A stretch of 13,643 nucleotides of DNA. Source: an uncultured Lachnospiraceae bacterium (GTDB lineage Bacteria; Bacillota; Clostridia; Lachnospirales; Lachnospiraceae). This document shows positions 13,562-13,643 of this stretch, piece after piece. The stretch's first letter is position 1, and every line of letters starts with the position of its first letter. The position numbers and the translations under genes are program-made. The stretch lies in contig CAJUCG010000073.1 of assembly GCA_910585065.1 (NCBI GenBank), positions 1 to 13,643 on the forward strand, written 5' to 3'. The notes beneath the pieces were generated by a model, which saw only the letters and a list, made by a program, of their open reading frames with translations, was not told the origin of the DNA and did not search any database.

Positions 13562-13643
13562 CTATGTTCTCTGATATAATATCTAATACAATAAAAATTG
13601 TCCAAAAGATATCTTTAAATCTTGGGATTTCCTCAGGATAATT

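Larger units (their letters stand above)
13048..13643. other. AT-rich 600-bp spacer with palindromes, no gene seen
   Basis: No ORF with a ribosome binding site is visible on either strand. The part next to the minus-strand cluster should contain its promoter. TTGCAA (13135-13130) with TATCAT (13114-13109) on the minus strand is a candidate, but the 15-nt spacer is short. ATTTGCGAAATTTTGCAA-like sequence at 13120-13135 is a near-palindrome, and its left half (TTGCGAAATTT, 13120-13130) recurs inverted at 13275-13285. Two further dyads, TACTATC/GATAGTA (13364-13370, 13399-13405) and TCCTAAA/TTTAGGA (13379-13385, 13418-13424), interlock. A minus-strand AGGAGG at about 13356-13351 has no start codon at a usable distance. 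Confidence 0.5.

Noticed and set aside
1..13643. CRISPR array, tRNA, rRNA, complete insertion sequence or toxin-antitoxin pair
   Set aside because: No regularly spaced direct repeats, cloverleaf or rRNA signature was seen, and no intact transposase; the only regulator is a lone XRE protein without a toxin partner.

Overview
The window looks like a chromosomal segment of a Clostridia-type Bacillota, most likely a Lachnospiraceae-like gut anaerobe. The basis is strong AGGAGG-type ribosome binding sites, sigma-A-like TTGNNN/TATAAT promoters, a moderately AT-rich composition with AT-rich spacers, and the family make-up of the genes. The genus is inference; there is no rRNA or other taxonomic marker here.

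Layout. Positions 1-485 are an AT-rich spacer with a good promoter and a long, multi-armed inverted-repeat leader. They lead into a large nuclease-helicase (486-2960) that combines a Cas4/RecB-like PD-(D/E)XK domain with an XPD/DinG-like helicase. Next, behind its own promoter, is a compact dTDP-sugar operon, rmlA-rmlB-rmlC (3124-5627), with no rmlD in the window. After a GC-rich hairpin come a small XRE-type regulator (5724-6083) and, convergent with it, an alkaline-phosphatase-superfamily phosphodiesterase (7208-6096, minus). The spacer 7209-7568 is dense in signals. It holds a consensus promoter for the phosphatase, two tandem 14-bp near-palindromes, an opposing consensus promoter, and a strong intrinsic terminator about 70 nt after that promoter, which suggests a short RNA or an attenuated leader. 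A DEAD-box RNA helicase with a DbpA-type RNA-binding tail follows (7569-9152), then a 17-bp perfect inverted repeat and a minus-strand PrcB-like lipoprotein (9701-9282).

From about 9.7 kb onward the DNA is visibly more AT-rich and accessory in character. A gene-poor 1.1 kb stretch (9702-10813) carries two copies, 376 bp apart, of a roughly 120-nt element. Every substitution within the main hairpin of the two copies is a compensatory pair change, which makes a structured RNA (or a selected DNA hairpin) likely. Between copy B and the next gene is a possible miniature transcription unit: promoter, 38-codon ORF, 16-bp hairpin. The right end (13047-10814, minus) is a cluster of three exported or membrane-anchored proteins of unknown function. 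Two are paralogues of each other; the first paralogue and the small third gene each contain a frameshift, so the cluster seems to be decaying unless the frameshifts are sequencing errors. The last 600 bp contain palindromes and hairpins but no convincing gene.

How it fits together: the left two-thirds are housekeeping functions (DNA repair, surface-sugar precursor supply, RNA remodelling) in separate transcription units. The right third is a secreted-protein island with unusual non-coding elements. I did not find a complete defence system or CRISPR array. The most original signals are the paired covarying elements, the short promoter-terminator unit before the RNA helicase, and the structured leader of the nuclease-helicase.
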